Below, one piece after another: positions 23,748 through 35,312 of a DNA stretch of 64,000 bases. A program made the translations under genes and the position numbers. This DNA is from Rhynchosporium graminicola (Eukaryota > Ascomycota > Leotiomycetes > Helotiales > Ploettnerulaceae), in the NCBI GenBank assembly GCA_900074885.1, contig FJUW01000034.1, positions 312,021 to 376,020 on the forward strand, read 5' to 3'. How positions within the stretch are numbered: position 1 is the first letter of the stretch; every line of letters starts with the position of its first letter. The notes below the pieces were generated by a model, which was given only the letters and a program-made list of their open reading frames with translations, was not told where the DNA came from and searched no databases.

Positions 23748-24544
23748 ATGGATCCAATCGAGGATTTGGAGAAACCGCTCATGGGCGGAGGGTCACAAAA
23801 TCGGTCCATGTCATTCCATCCACCAACCTGCGAATACGAACGAGGTCTCCGGTCTTGGTCGAAATGGCATCCTTATTTTCGTATAGCACTTTTATTGATC
23901 ATTTTCATGGCTTGGACCTCAGTCGTTGTCTTGTATAGCCGCTTTCAATCGACCTCACCCTTCGCTCTTGTCGACAGAGGAAATTGTGGCTGGACTGTAG
24001 AAGAAGCGAAAGCAAACGACTGTGTTTACGACATCATGCTTTCATCCTGGATCCCAAAACCATGCTATGACAAGGAACTATCCGAAAGCTTCCTAAGAGC
24101 TAACAACTTCACTTATTGGACCTACAACAATGGGTCGGGTGAAGTTTCGGAGGAAGAGGTACGAAAGGGCGAATTCGATATCCTCTATACACATGGGACT
24201 TATCACTCTCAGCATTGCATGTAGGTCAAAGTCTCTGTACTGTCAATACGCGACCAAACAATTGTCAAAGCCAGTGTCTTGCGAGCCGAAAGCTTCGATG
24301 TAGCTTTGTTACTCTCTAGCTGACTCTGGCTCTGCATCATAGTTATCTTTGGAAATTGCAGATGAAGGCACAGAAGTCGAGTGTGAGGATTTTGGACTCG
24401 ATATCAAGAAGCCAGGAACATATAGCCCACTGTCAGAAGCTTCTGGCCACAGACCTCTCAGAGCACCATGTATGGCAGCTCAAGTCGAAGACCGGAACGC
24501 CTATACACGTCAAGCCACAAATGCAGTCATGCTGGGAAGGGTAG
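23748..24544 (+). CDS. Divergent UstYa-like membrane protein E
   Basis: Two exons, 23748-24220 and 24343-24544 (122-bp intron), 224 aa. The ATG at 23748 (MDPIEDLEKPL) was preferred over the upstream in-frame one. A transmembrane segment lies at about 43-63. The lumenal domain carries CGWTVEEAKANDCVYDIM, WIPKPCYDKELSESFLRANN (101-120), HSQHC (153-157) and HIAHC (184-188), plus a late conserved Cys. It is clearly paralogous to the gene at 18471-19202, with the same block order and the same HC-x-Y-x-W after the first motif, but that gene has no intron. Enzymatic role unknown; the paired HxxHC motifs and location argue for work alongside the UstYa proteins in the secretory pathway. Confidence 0.82.
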
Positions 24545-25109
24545 GGCAGTGCAACGAGTCACATACACTATAATTAGAGCATAAGGATTTTTCGATGCTT
24601 GGAGCCCGGAAAAATTGGTCTCTAGCGAAAAGAAGATTATCATGTACAATTTAGAAGTCCCAATTAGTCTCGAATATCAGCAAATTATCACAAAGCATCA
24701 TTAAGGGGACCCTCCGATACCACCCCATTATTTGATAAGTTCAGTCATGATTATCCAGGAACGAGGCTACTACGAGGCTTGAAGTATTTATTTCGCCGAA
24801 CGTGAATATGCCAAGCTTTGCTAGGTGAGAACCAGAAATGTTACAACCCATCACAACTCGATCAGAAAATAGACAGTGCTAGCAACGACCACATGATGAC
24901 ACTACCTTCTGTCCGCATCATCAGCGATACCTGACTTTTTTGTATGGATTCCTAGCGCAAAAGTTCGGTCCGCGACCTGCTCGTAGTGAGGTAGGAACTT
25001 TTTGAATCGAATGCAACTGGCTTTTTTGCCACAATAGAAATGATTATTGCCTGATGAAAGGTAGTTTGATCATGCAGGTAACTGCCTTTTTGGAAATCCA
25101 CAAATACAT
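24545..25109. other. Convergent intergenic region
   Basis: 565 bp between two converging genes. Nothing beyond terminator function expected or seen. Confidence 0.5.
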
Positions 25110-26159
25110 TTAGATGCTAGGTGATTGATCCGTGTTATGCAAAGGAACTTTAGGTCCCCGTGGTACCGCAATACTACCGTTCCATCTCTCTTTCGAAAAC
25201 TGGTGTAGCTTCTCAAAATTCCTGCATGTGTGCAATTGTTTTGGATTGACATACTGTCCTCGATGATCGTGCCATTCACTTGGAGAAATAACACTCGTGC
25301 TCTGGCACTGTATCACTTGTCTTAAGTGGTCAATGCAGTGCACTACATTGAGATTTAGTTTCGTCCCATGATCAATGAAGCACTTGGAAACTCACATTGA
25401 TGTGTCATTCCACGAAATTCTTCCTCCGGATAGATGTCACGCCTCAAAGCCTTTCTCAATTGGTTCAAGCAGTGTAAACAGTGGAAGAGATCAAGTCTAG
25501 TTTGAAAAACCATTAGAATCTGAAAACCCACAAAGCGAAGCGATGAACTTACGTTCCCGTCCATCCGCCACGAATCCTATCCCTATATTTTTCGTAGTTG
25601 ACGCCCCAAAGTTTCACCGCTTCTTCTTCGGAAATCGAAAAATAGTGAGATTCACCTCCAATAATCGCATCCCATGCTGCATCAATCTCTGGCGTCGGTT
25701 CACCGACATACTCAGAAAACCCTAAAGTTTCTGTGCCATCTGGGCCAAAATCTACCCCTCCTGTAAACAATTTTTGGGTGATCTCGAACATTTCGGATGG
25801 TGCTGTTTGCGTTTTGAGTTGCAATTCTGAACTGCAGAACGGGAGTCCATCAACTTACTAACAACCTGCTCTTCGTGAAATCCATGCTCAAAAGTGCCCC
25901 ATTTACCGTCGCGCCGAGTGCCGCCAACTACGAATCCCACGGAGAAAGCGACCAGTCCCCAAATTAGAACAAAAATCGATAACGTGAGCACTGATGGGAC
26001 CAACCTATCACGGTTGACTGGTATTTCGAAACCCTCATCGAAGCGTGTCTTCTCAATCAGATGTTCCATGCTTTCGGTCGCGATCGATGTTTTTTCTGGT
26101 TGTCCTCCAGCTCTCCCGCTGCGGGATACTCGATCCCAGATTGATAAAGTATTAGACAT
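25110..26159 (-). CDS. UstYa-type (DUF3328) membrane oxidase F
   Basis: Exons (- strand) are 26159 to about 25859, 25826-25553, 25496-25396 and 25342-25110; about 302 aa. A transmembrane segment lies at about 53-78, then FTGGVDFGPDGT, YVGEPTPEIDAAWDAI, HCLHC (about 197-201) with LNQLRKALRRD, HQLHC (about 224-228) with IDHLRQ, and HTCRNFEKL. The last two introns are normal (56 and 53 bp). The first is a problem: the frame is only restored by removing 32 bp (25827-25858, GTAAGT...CAG), shorter than usual fungal introns, or 80 bp (25827-25906) at the cost of the conserved GTFEHGF block. A sequencing indel is the third possibility. The gene shares a 576-bp divergent promoter with the DMT transporter. 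Confidence 0.83.
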
Positions 26160-26735
26160 ATTAGTGCTAGTATTGCGGTTCTTCGAAAATCGAGCTGGTG
26201 CTTTTGGTACTCAGGAAATTCTTAGAGGGTAAAGGCAAGTGGGCTTGTTCAATGTGCCTGCTAAAAGATTAGGTTTCGTCATGCCAGGCTTAATTTGGAG
26301 ATCCAGTAACGATCCAAAATCTTTAATAAAAAAATCTTTTAAGGGGCACATACCCCAGAACGATCCACAATAGAGATGTTTTGCCACTATGGAGCTACAG
26401 AGGTACAGGGCTTAGTGTTGTAGCCGGTCGTTTAGTTAGGGTGCTGTTTTTTGTCTCGTCTCATAGTGGGAGATATTCCTAATACGCACTGACTCTTTCA
26501 CGAAACCGGCCCTCGTCTGTGCACCAATGTATTCCCCTCTACAGCCAAGTCACAGTAAAGTCACTAAAATCCGTGTTGATAGGCTACATCACTTAACCGC
26601 TTATCCTCCTGAGTAAGGAAAGAAAACGAAAGTCGCGAAACCTCCAGGAGCTTTACTACTTTCATTTTATAACGTTTTCCATCAGTTTTCCGCGTCTGTC
26701 GCACTTTAACCTACAAGCATCAAAGCGCTGGTAAT
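26160..26735. promoter_or_regulatory. Divergent promoter region (UstYa F / transporter)
   Basis: 576 bp between the start codons of two divergent cluster genes. No coding signal; no defined operator recognised. Confidence 0.45.
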
Positions 26736-27901
26736 ATGATCAGTCGCGGATCTTGTTTAGTCCTTGTCGCACAAATAATTGCTGTCATTGTACACAGTCT
26801 TGCCAAATTTCTGACGACGACTGGCGACATAGACCCTCAACAAATCCTCCAGGTTCGGATGTTCGTCACCCTGGGTATCAATAGTACTTTCCTAATTACT
26901 TGGTACCCGGAAGAACTTCCCTTTGGGGACCACAGAGTTAGAGGCCTACTCATACTCAGGGCTTTCGGAGGTATATGTGGCTCGTTCGGGTTTTACTGTA
27001 AGAAATTTTGCATCATTGATTGATGATTGCTGCATTCGCCCTTCATCTCTTAGATCTCACCACTGACAGTTTAAGATTCTCTTCAATATCTACCTCTTGC
27101 CGAAGCGACTACTTTGAATCTTCTTGCACCTTTGGCAGCCAGCTTTCTCACCAGCAAACGATTTAATATCGTCCAGATTGGCTCAGCTATCATTTGTTTC
27201 TTCGGAGTAGGCCTCATTGCCAAACCCAATTTCTTGATAAGCTTTCTTGATTATAATCTTGAAAATCAAGATTCGATCGCAAGCCGGTACTCAGCTGGAT
27301 TTTTGGCACCCCATGATTGGAGAGGTTTAATTTTCGCGGTGGTCGGTGTCGTAGGTGGAGTAGTAGGTTACCACTGTCCCAGAACTCAGCCGTTTCATTG
27401 ACCTAATTGGCAGTGCACATATACTTCAATTCCAAGGATTGGTACTAGAGCTCATCCCCTGGCAACTACAAATTGGTTTTCAATAGGAAGTCTGCTTACA
27501 AGTAGTATCTCCTTCACTGTAATTCCTGGGGTGAAGTACAATTTTAACTTGGGGCTTTTACAATGGTCCCTTCTTCTGCTAATAGGTATATGTGGCGCTT
27601 TAATGGTAAGCATGTGTCACTGCCTATGTCTAGACGCTAACAAAACTATCAGGATTTTTTGATGACCGCTGGATTGGCTGTAAGGCAAGATTATCCAGCA
27701 ATTTATATGATTTACCTTCAAGCGGTACTTGCACTTGTGGGAGATGTGTTAATCTGGCGTTTAATACCGGATATCCTCTCTTGCATAGGATCGTTCCTTA
27801 TTATCGTTGCGCTTACTATCACCGAGAGAAACAAAGAAGAAGGAGCCGAGAAAGAGGATTTGGCTGGGGTCGAAATGAGATTTCAAAACAGATTACCCTA
27901 A
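26736..27901 (+). CDS. DMT-superfamily (EamA) transporter
   Basis: Four exons, 26736-26997, 27076-27362, 27414-27605 and 27653-27901 (introns 78, 51 and 47 bp), 990 nt, 329 aa. About ten hydrophobic segments can be seen. The block SLQYLPLAEATTLNLLAPL and the later IGTRAHPLATTNWF match the two EamA repeats of drug/metabolite transporters related to SLC35G proteins. The C-terminus is charged and acidic (RNKEEGAEKEDL). A role moving a small metabolite or precursor across a membrane is likely; the substrate cannot be told. It closes the right side of the UstYa group and is divergent with UstYa F, which fits export or supply for that pathway. The second intron uses a GTAGGT donor; reading through it would give a false stop. 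Confidence 0.85.
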
Positions 27902-30900
27902 TATAAGAACCTAAATACGAAATTGAACCTACAAACACTGCTTATCTCTACCACAAGAACCTCTGCAACTCGTAAAGTGTGTTACAGTCATTCTTGTCTT
28001 CTTAGATAACTCTAACGTTTCTACATTCCAAGCTCAAGACTGGCAAATTTGTCTGAGGCTTGCGACTCGGGAATTTCGGAAGTGAGCTTAAGATCTTCCC
28101 ATGTGAATCTAACATAATTCAATCAAATATTTGACTAACGCACAGGCAATCGGTTCAAGTCGATTTATAACTATAGACATGATTAGAAGAAGTAACCTAC
28201 TAAACTACAAGTTCTAGCTACGCTCTCTACGATATTTCAGCATGATCACTCTAAATAAATTCGGGAGTGGCACATCATTAACAAACTTGTCTCACGATTA
28301 AAGACTTGTATAACCAAATAGATAAATTAAGTGAAGCTGAAGAACGGCCCATAAGAGACACCATAGATCGAGGTACGCTCTCTGGCCCCCTCAAGCTCTG
28401 ATCCACTTCCAACTTTGACCCCGGAGCTCCACAACATCGGCACTCTCTGAAGATCCTGCACTCACATGACTTATCTCATACGACTCGTATACTCGGAGAA
28501 GGAGAGGGGAAGGAGATCGTTAGAGTATTCGGATTATCCAGAAGTTTGGACTATCTACTGTGGATTTACAAGGGGAAACACACCCACAACTCCCTGCAAA
28601 CCAAATGAGGATAGGTTCCGACTCCTGGAGAAATTGAGCACAAGGTATCGCGAGGGCTTGGTGTATCCTAGTAGAGAAATGTCAAAGGCTAATATCTCGT
28701 GGACTCGTGGAGAGATAAGATAGGGTCAGATCTTCCAGTAAGATCTCTAGGGTAATCTAAGTAGATGGATGGAAGGAAAAGGGAGGGTGGGAAGAGTCTC
28801 TGCGAGAAAGACTACGTGAAAGATAAACATTTCCTAAGTAAAGAAAAGAAAATAAATTAAGAGAAAAAAGTTAGATATCACATAATGTGACCATGACCCG
28901 CGCACTTCAAGCATAAAAGACGTAAACCCTTTTGTTTTTAACTTATTCTTTAACCTTAAAGTTAGAGATCTTACTCTCTTTGTCTTTAAACTTCAAGAAC
29001 TAGGGAAACTACATCTATAGGCTTGTGTCTAATGGAATCAGTGATAAGACTCTTCTAGCAATGTCCTGTCATTTTTTGGTGACTTTGATATCGAGTTGCA
29101 ACTTTGAAAGGTATCTGCTTAGTTCTTATTTGGCAAAGAAGAATATACATAGCCTGGTCTACTTACATGGTCATTATAGCTCCGTTCTACTAGATTGTTT
29201 GATGGGCCTGACAATCTCAAGGCTGAACCGAAGATAATGTAACGTTTCATTCATTTCCCTGCTTCTGGCGACATCTAGTTCCTTAATCAGAAGGTTGGAC
29301 CAAATTACTGCGTTTATCATTGCTTGAGCCAGGTATGTGAGGTAAGAGATCATGTAGCGAACCACAGCGTATAGCCTGTCACGACTCTGAACTGTGCTAA
29401 TCGATCGGAGGATGAAAGCTTGGTCACCCACGGATGTTGCAAGGATCTATCTGACGTCTGAGAGCGCTTGTTGTCGAGTCGCGGATGGAAGGTTTTCGCT
29501 TCAGTACAAATGACCTGATTTTGAAACGGACACTTCAGGCCATGGGGCAGTAGTGCAATTACGCCAGGCAATAAAAGAGGTAACTTCCAGATCTAGAGGA
29601 TGGGTCGACACCATGTTGGATACCACATGATCTCTTCCGATCTCAGAAGTGGGAATGCAACCTTGTTTGTCTTTGTTTACCTTTACAAGTCTTGTGTTTT
29701 GTACTCTCCCCCCACCTAATTACTTGTAAATGTGGGTACATTGAGGGTAATCTATGGAGGCTATGTGGATAGGCTGCTAGGGTATTTAGCTAGTGAGAAG
29801 ACCACGTCGAGCTAGCTATCGGCTTCTTGAACTTTCCTTGGGTCCTTAATCCTCAGATTTGACCAGTTTTTGACCCGTGCTTTAAGGCATGTTAGGGCAC
29901 GTAACCACTCGGAGCTTTAGAATCATGGATTTGACCCACTGTTACAAGTGATTGGGGGAAGAAGTAGCGCAGGGGTATACCACTTGGTTTTGCTAAGCCA
30001 AAGCTAAGCTTTATTAAGCTTTGCCATTCACTCGTCTAAAAGCTTGTGCTATTGGTTTGATTCTAACTGCGAGACACGGAACACAAATAAGAGATCTTTC
30101 CCAGGTCAAGATTAGATCTCCGGAGGTTGCGTACGAGTCATCAAAGAAAGCCGTAACGTCATAGTAGGCGTAATGTGACTGATATACAAAATCCCTACCA
30201 CAGGTACTCACACCCGAAGCCAACTCGGAGTTTGCGCTTTGAAAGGAGCTTTCTCATTAGATCACATCTCAGAATCGTGGAAGAGGTCTGCCGCCACCTT
30301 CAGAATAAGATGGAGCTAGCATCTCCCAAATCACTGAACTGCGTGAATCAATACATGGGGTGGAAGCTTCTGCTGATTGGACTTCTGGTCGCTTCCTATA
30401 CTGTATAGCACGTGGTCGTACCGATGTATTCCAGCTCGCTGCGATGAAGAACAGCGTATTATATGATCCATTTTACCTTGAGACATAAGGCATGGGCTCA
30501 ATTTCCGCATGAGGAAGTATTTGGAGGTTTCTGACGAGCGATGATACTCAGGCTTAAGGTCGATGTTAACTTCAACACTTATAATCTTGGAATTCCATAG
30601 AAAGATTCAAGAATAATTTTAAACCAGAACAAGTATTTAGAAGCTTATGTACAGATCCGATCCATAATTTTTCGAATTATCTCAAATTTATCGAAGTCAG
30701 TGTTGTGTCCAACCTCACTCATAGCAGGCCGCAGGGGTGTTTGTTAAACTTTATCGTCTATTATTCGGACTTGCATGCAGCAGCATTGCTTGTCAATCTG
30801 TCGGGTGACTATTCAAAGGCGGACTCTCCCGCATACAGTGCAAAGGCGGACTCCCCCGTATACAATACTCAATATCGGCATCTTCACTTGCAGCACTTTG

Positions 30901-30917
30901 TAATCGAGAACAGCATC
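27902..30917. other. 3-kb gene-poor region
   Basis: Only short, codon-poor frames on both strands (for example 28466-28723 and 29025-29237) without motifs or splice support. No tRNA or repeat structure recognised. It forms the right boundary of the UstYa gene group. Confidence 0.5.
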
Positions 30918-32779
30918 ATGGCACCACTCATTTCAGAACCTATTCAAGAACCAATTCAAGTTTTCCAATGGGTGTTAGAAAACCTCTCACCAGCTGATGT
31001 GCTTCGTTCATCGGTATGACCTTCAAGTCGCCATTACATGAATGTGCTTTAATCATTCCATAGCAAGTTCGAAACAGCTTCCAGAAGTTTCTACAGCGCG
31101 GAACTGTATCTCAGCTGCGACAGCTACAAATCAAAGCCCAAGACCGACCTGGCTTCATGCCCAGCGTGAGTATACACGACGGCGTTACTCCCAAACAACG
31201 TCTTGGCAGAACCTCTATTCGCGCCTCTGCCATAAACGATTGTTCTCGTAGCTTGAAAAGAAAACAAAGGTCATCTGATCAGCTCTATCAGCCCAGAAAC
31301 GTAACGAAGAAAAGTCAAACAATAGGTCAGTTTCTATAACTAATCTTAAAGACTGAACCGTCTCATCTAATACATCGTATAAAGGGTTAAGCGAAAGTAG
31401 CTCGCCTGTGCCAGTACCCTCGAGTTTTGCGTCATCCTCCCCAGCTTCAACGAATTCGGCTCCCGATTCGGATTTTTCATGTCCAGAAACTCCTCGAGAT
31501 GATTCACCATATCTTGCTTCACCCCAAGCCTCGTCATCTCACGAAGCCCTTCTCTCTATTGAAATCTGTGAAGCCTCTCACTGCGATGTCATCTCCAACG
31601 CAGCGAAATTCTTCGAAGCCAGGCTCGGGACACGTACAAAGAGACTTCATTATCTGGTCAGAGCGGTGCAGGGCTTTCTTGAAGCTCCAAAGCTAGAACC
31701 GGGTTTCGCTAAAGCCATGTGGTGTTCAAGGTCCTCAATCTTTACTAGACCGCAAATGGCAGATTCGAATGCTCGTCTCCGAAATCTATATGATGGTCAC
31801 CGAAGAATCAAGCAGGCTAGAGAACAATACTTGTATGCCGCTCGCTTCTGTTATATCTACCTAGAGCATGATCTCGAAGAGCTATCAAAATCCCATGCCC
31901 TCGTTCTTTCTCAAGGGAGAGGAAGAATGACTGCAGCCTTCGAGGTGCAGGCGAAGATTATATCGACCAGCGTCGAGGTTGTTAAGGCAGAGCGCAAAGC
32001 AGGGAGAGGCTACCTTCAACTTCTGCTGGAAGGAGGTCCTGGGTTCATCTTACGTCTTGGCTGCAACGTATCTACCATGTGAGTATCTCTTTTTTGATCA
32101 AATAGTTGAATTTAAGACTAACTTGGTGCTCAGTTGGGAACGCAAGCTGAGTGTCAGTGATATTTCACTGATTATCGAATATCTCAAAACCAAGACGCCT
32201 ACGTTGTATAACGACATCAAGTCTCATGACAGAATTGCAACGCAAGCGCTCTTGGAGGGCTTCGTGGCCTACGGCTGGACAAAAGACGAAATTCTGTCAT
32301 CCACGAGCCAGCTATTTGATGAGTTGAAACAGTATGTCAACATAGACGACTTTTTCCACAGCGAAATCATGGAAGAAACAATTCCGGATCTTCCAGATCT
32401 TACAGTTACAGCTACTCATGGGACATCACCACAGGGCTCATATGATAAGAATCTCATGCCCGCAGCAGCAGAAATCGACGTGTGTAATTCTGACACATCG
32501 TTTGCAGACTTTTGTCTCGTCGCAGGTGAAGAGGAGCTTCTTTGCACGCAGGAGTTTTGTCCCTCATACCCCGAAATGGCCACTGAGATTGCTGAGATGT
32601 CCGATGCAGAGCTAGAATCGTGGATGTCGGTGGGAGCGACGGATCTCAATCAAAATGATGAGATAATGGTGGTCGAGAACGACAACGAATTGCTCATTTG
32701 GGATGGATGCTTTGACAGGCACAACTCGGACTTTTCGGACGCTTCTTTTATGATTGATAGTTTTCATACCCATAGGTAG
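30918..32779 (+). CDS. Hypothetical protein, 565 aa, family not recognised
   Basis: Four exons, 30918-31013, 31064-31325, 31385-32078 and 32134-32779, with introns of 50, 59 and 55 bp that all keep frame (the last has a GACTAAC branch site). The ATG at 30918 begins MAPLISEPIQEPIQ. Residues about 30-55 (VRNSFQKFLQRGTVSQLRQL) are helical. Residues 110-170 are Ser/Pro-rich and probably disordered. Residues about 175-330 form a helical domain with many charged residues (LRNLYDGHRRIKQAREQYLY). The C-terminal about 180 residues are acidic, with few lysines and scattered Trp and Phe. No catalytic or DNA-binding motif was seen. Splice consistency over four exons is good evidence that the gene is real. 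Confidence 0.72.
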
Positions 32780-35312
32780 CCATCAAAGATCTTTCGTCAC
32801 ATGGTGCTTTCGTGATACGCTCTACCTATTTATCTGAGCCCCTGACTGTCTTGTGGGATTACTTGGATGCCATTCTGAGACCTTGCGCAAACTTCGTCTC
32901 CAGTCATGATGCAGTGTTCGTATACAACGTAGTACTGCTTAGTCATACGATGAATTTAAGAACAGAAGCTCTAGCTTCATGAATCAACCATACAGCTCTC
33001 CCCGCAGCGCTCTTGATGGTTGGGCTGGTTCTGGATTGACCTATCAACCATAAGCAGCCTAATTAGGGAGTAGTAGAACCAGAAGCAAACTGATTAATAG
33101 CAGGTCTGCTGTAGGTAGAACCGGGTCAAACTTTCAAGAAGGAGCCACGTGATAAAAAAGAAAGAAGGAAAGAAAGGAAAGGAGCAGGGGTGTAAGGGGT
33201 TAGGAGGTTAGTTCTTGGTTTTAATACATTTACGTATCGCTTCTCGTCATTTAAAGACTATCTAATCAATTTTCAGAGTACTATTAAGACTCATACACGT
33301 ACCGTCCCCTTGTCCTACCTCGTAATTTAATCTTTCCAGTCTCTGTCAATTTCTAAATGGCTACGTTTTAGTTGAACTCGGTTTTGATAAACAGAGCACT
33401 ATAACTAACTAATTTCTTGTTGGTTCTCGGAAATGCGAACCAGAACCATCGTAACGGGGTGCGTCTGGCAGTTCCTCCAAAACCGACCTAACCATTAAGA
33501 GCGCTGTCTCCTCGCCTGTTTGAACTTTCAGAAATACAACAGCCTCACCTTACCACCCAATCCCTTCGGCATACTCTCAATACTCAGCTCCGACCCAAAT
33601 GTTCGTGGCAAGACGAGTGAGAACCCAGCACCCTCCTATATCGACCAGAGGGCCAAGGCTATGAATTATCAACTGCCTCGGTAACACCTTCAATGTTTCA
33701 TCGTAGGATTTATAAGCCTTAAAGCTGATCTGTGGTGGGGTGAACAAAGGTGAGTGGAAAGCGGCTAGAATTTTTGAGACTAAAGGAAGGAATAGTAGAT
33801 GAGCGGGTTTGGGGTTTATGATGAGGCGCAAATGAAAGCTCCTTGTCTATGTAGCTGTTATTTCTGCTCTTAAGAAATCTAGATATCTACCTGGAGCAGT
33901 GTTATGGGCCATCCCAAGCTTTCTAAGCGAGGTAGGTGTACACCCTCACCACCTCAGACAACTCCCGAAAGACACCCGAGCAAAACTCAACTTTGTACAT
34001 TCCAGCGAGACAAGGGTTGCAAAGATCGATGAATGTCTGCACTCTACTGTATTTTAATATCCTATATTAAATTCCTACAGGTACCTTAGTCAAGCATAGC
34101 CGAGAAATTAAAAAAAATTAAAAAAACTGAGTGCGAGGCATCAGATATCTTAGACTGACTCCTCTATGTCTGTGGGCTTAAGCCTAGCCTTGTTTCGTCA
34201 CTACGCAACCTTACTGCCCGACACAAAATCTTCCAAGTGGACTAGGTCTTGCTGACCTCGCTACCTTACCTCTCGTTCAAGACTACTTCTCCTCAGCACC
34301 ACTTCTGTCTTGCAGTGATAGCTAGCTGTATTGCATCGCATCCAAATCCAGTGTAAAAGCTGCTGAATATGAGGAGTATTCGGATTATACACCCGGCGCG
34401 TCGAATCGAAGGCTCTACGATGCGTCGGAACCTGTCAAGAAAGCCTGACTTTACTATCGTATATTCATCCACCTTTGATACTACCACTACCTCACTACCC
34501 ATAATAGCCAATCGCTATCGTAGATAGTTCAGCGTTTAAGTCTAGTTCGCGAGGAGAAGACAGACTGTAGCCCTGCTCGTCCACAAATTATGAGATCTGG
34601 AACGTAGCCTCGTTATGATTAACTTCGTAAGAGAGGGTTGAGTTTAGTGATTGCAATCATCATGTCAACTCAGAATATCTTGTATTCAAGGAATCTCCGC
34701 TATAAATCAATTGAAAATTCTCGTACTTCACGATCTGTTACCTCCGATGATTGACGAATAGTCGATCTTGGCTAAGTGTATATGAACATTTTCTCCGATG
34801 CAGATCAATACGAATCGAAGACTACCATCATATTGGAGATAAATCAGAATTATTATTTTTATCTTTATAAAAGTTACTATCGTGCTATCGTTTTCGTTAT
34901 CTTTTATACTTTTATATATAAGATGTGGTTAATTAATCAATCAAATTTAGTTAATTATTATTACTTAAAATTTTCGTTATATATAAAAACCTTTTATTAC
35001 AAATATAAATTAATTGTCCTGCGTATAGCCGGCGAGGGAACTAGGGTTACACGATCTCCCTGTAAAATGATAAATCGTTAGATATATAGGAAGAAAGAGG
35101 GAGATCGCTAAAATAGAGGAAACAATATCGAGATTGTAGAATTATCTTTGAAGTTGTGAAGAAATAGATTCAAGCTTATCCTCATAGTACTTCTACCCAA
35201 ATCGTCAGGTGTTTAAATCGTGTTTCCGATAGGCTAGCTGGAGTCTCTGATTCGTATCGGCCGAAATTCTTGGAGATAAATCGACCTCCTATTGGCCAAG
35301 TGCAGATATTGG
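32780..35312. other. Gene-poor region with AT-rich relic
   Basis: 2.5 kb without a supported gene. The section 34800-35110 is strongly AT-rich with TpA-rich runs resembling the RIPped transposon sequence, so it may be an old repeat relic; the 101-residue frame there (34776-35081) is not credible as a gene. Confidence 0.45.

Noticed and set aside
27363..27413. Apparent premature stop in the DMT transporter after GVVGG
   Set aside because: A 51-bp GTAGGT...CAG intron removes it and joins the second EamA repeat in frame.
34776..35081. 101-residue frame rich in Tyr/Ile/Phe
   Set aside because: Composition follows the extreme AT content of a probable RIP relic.
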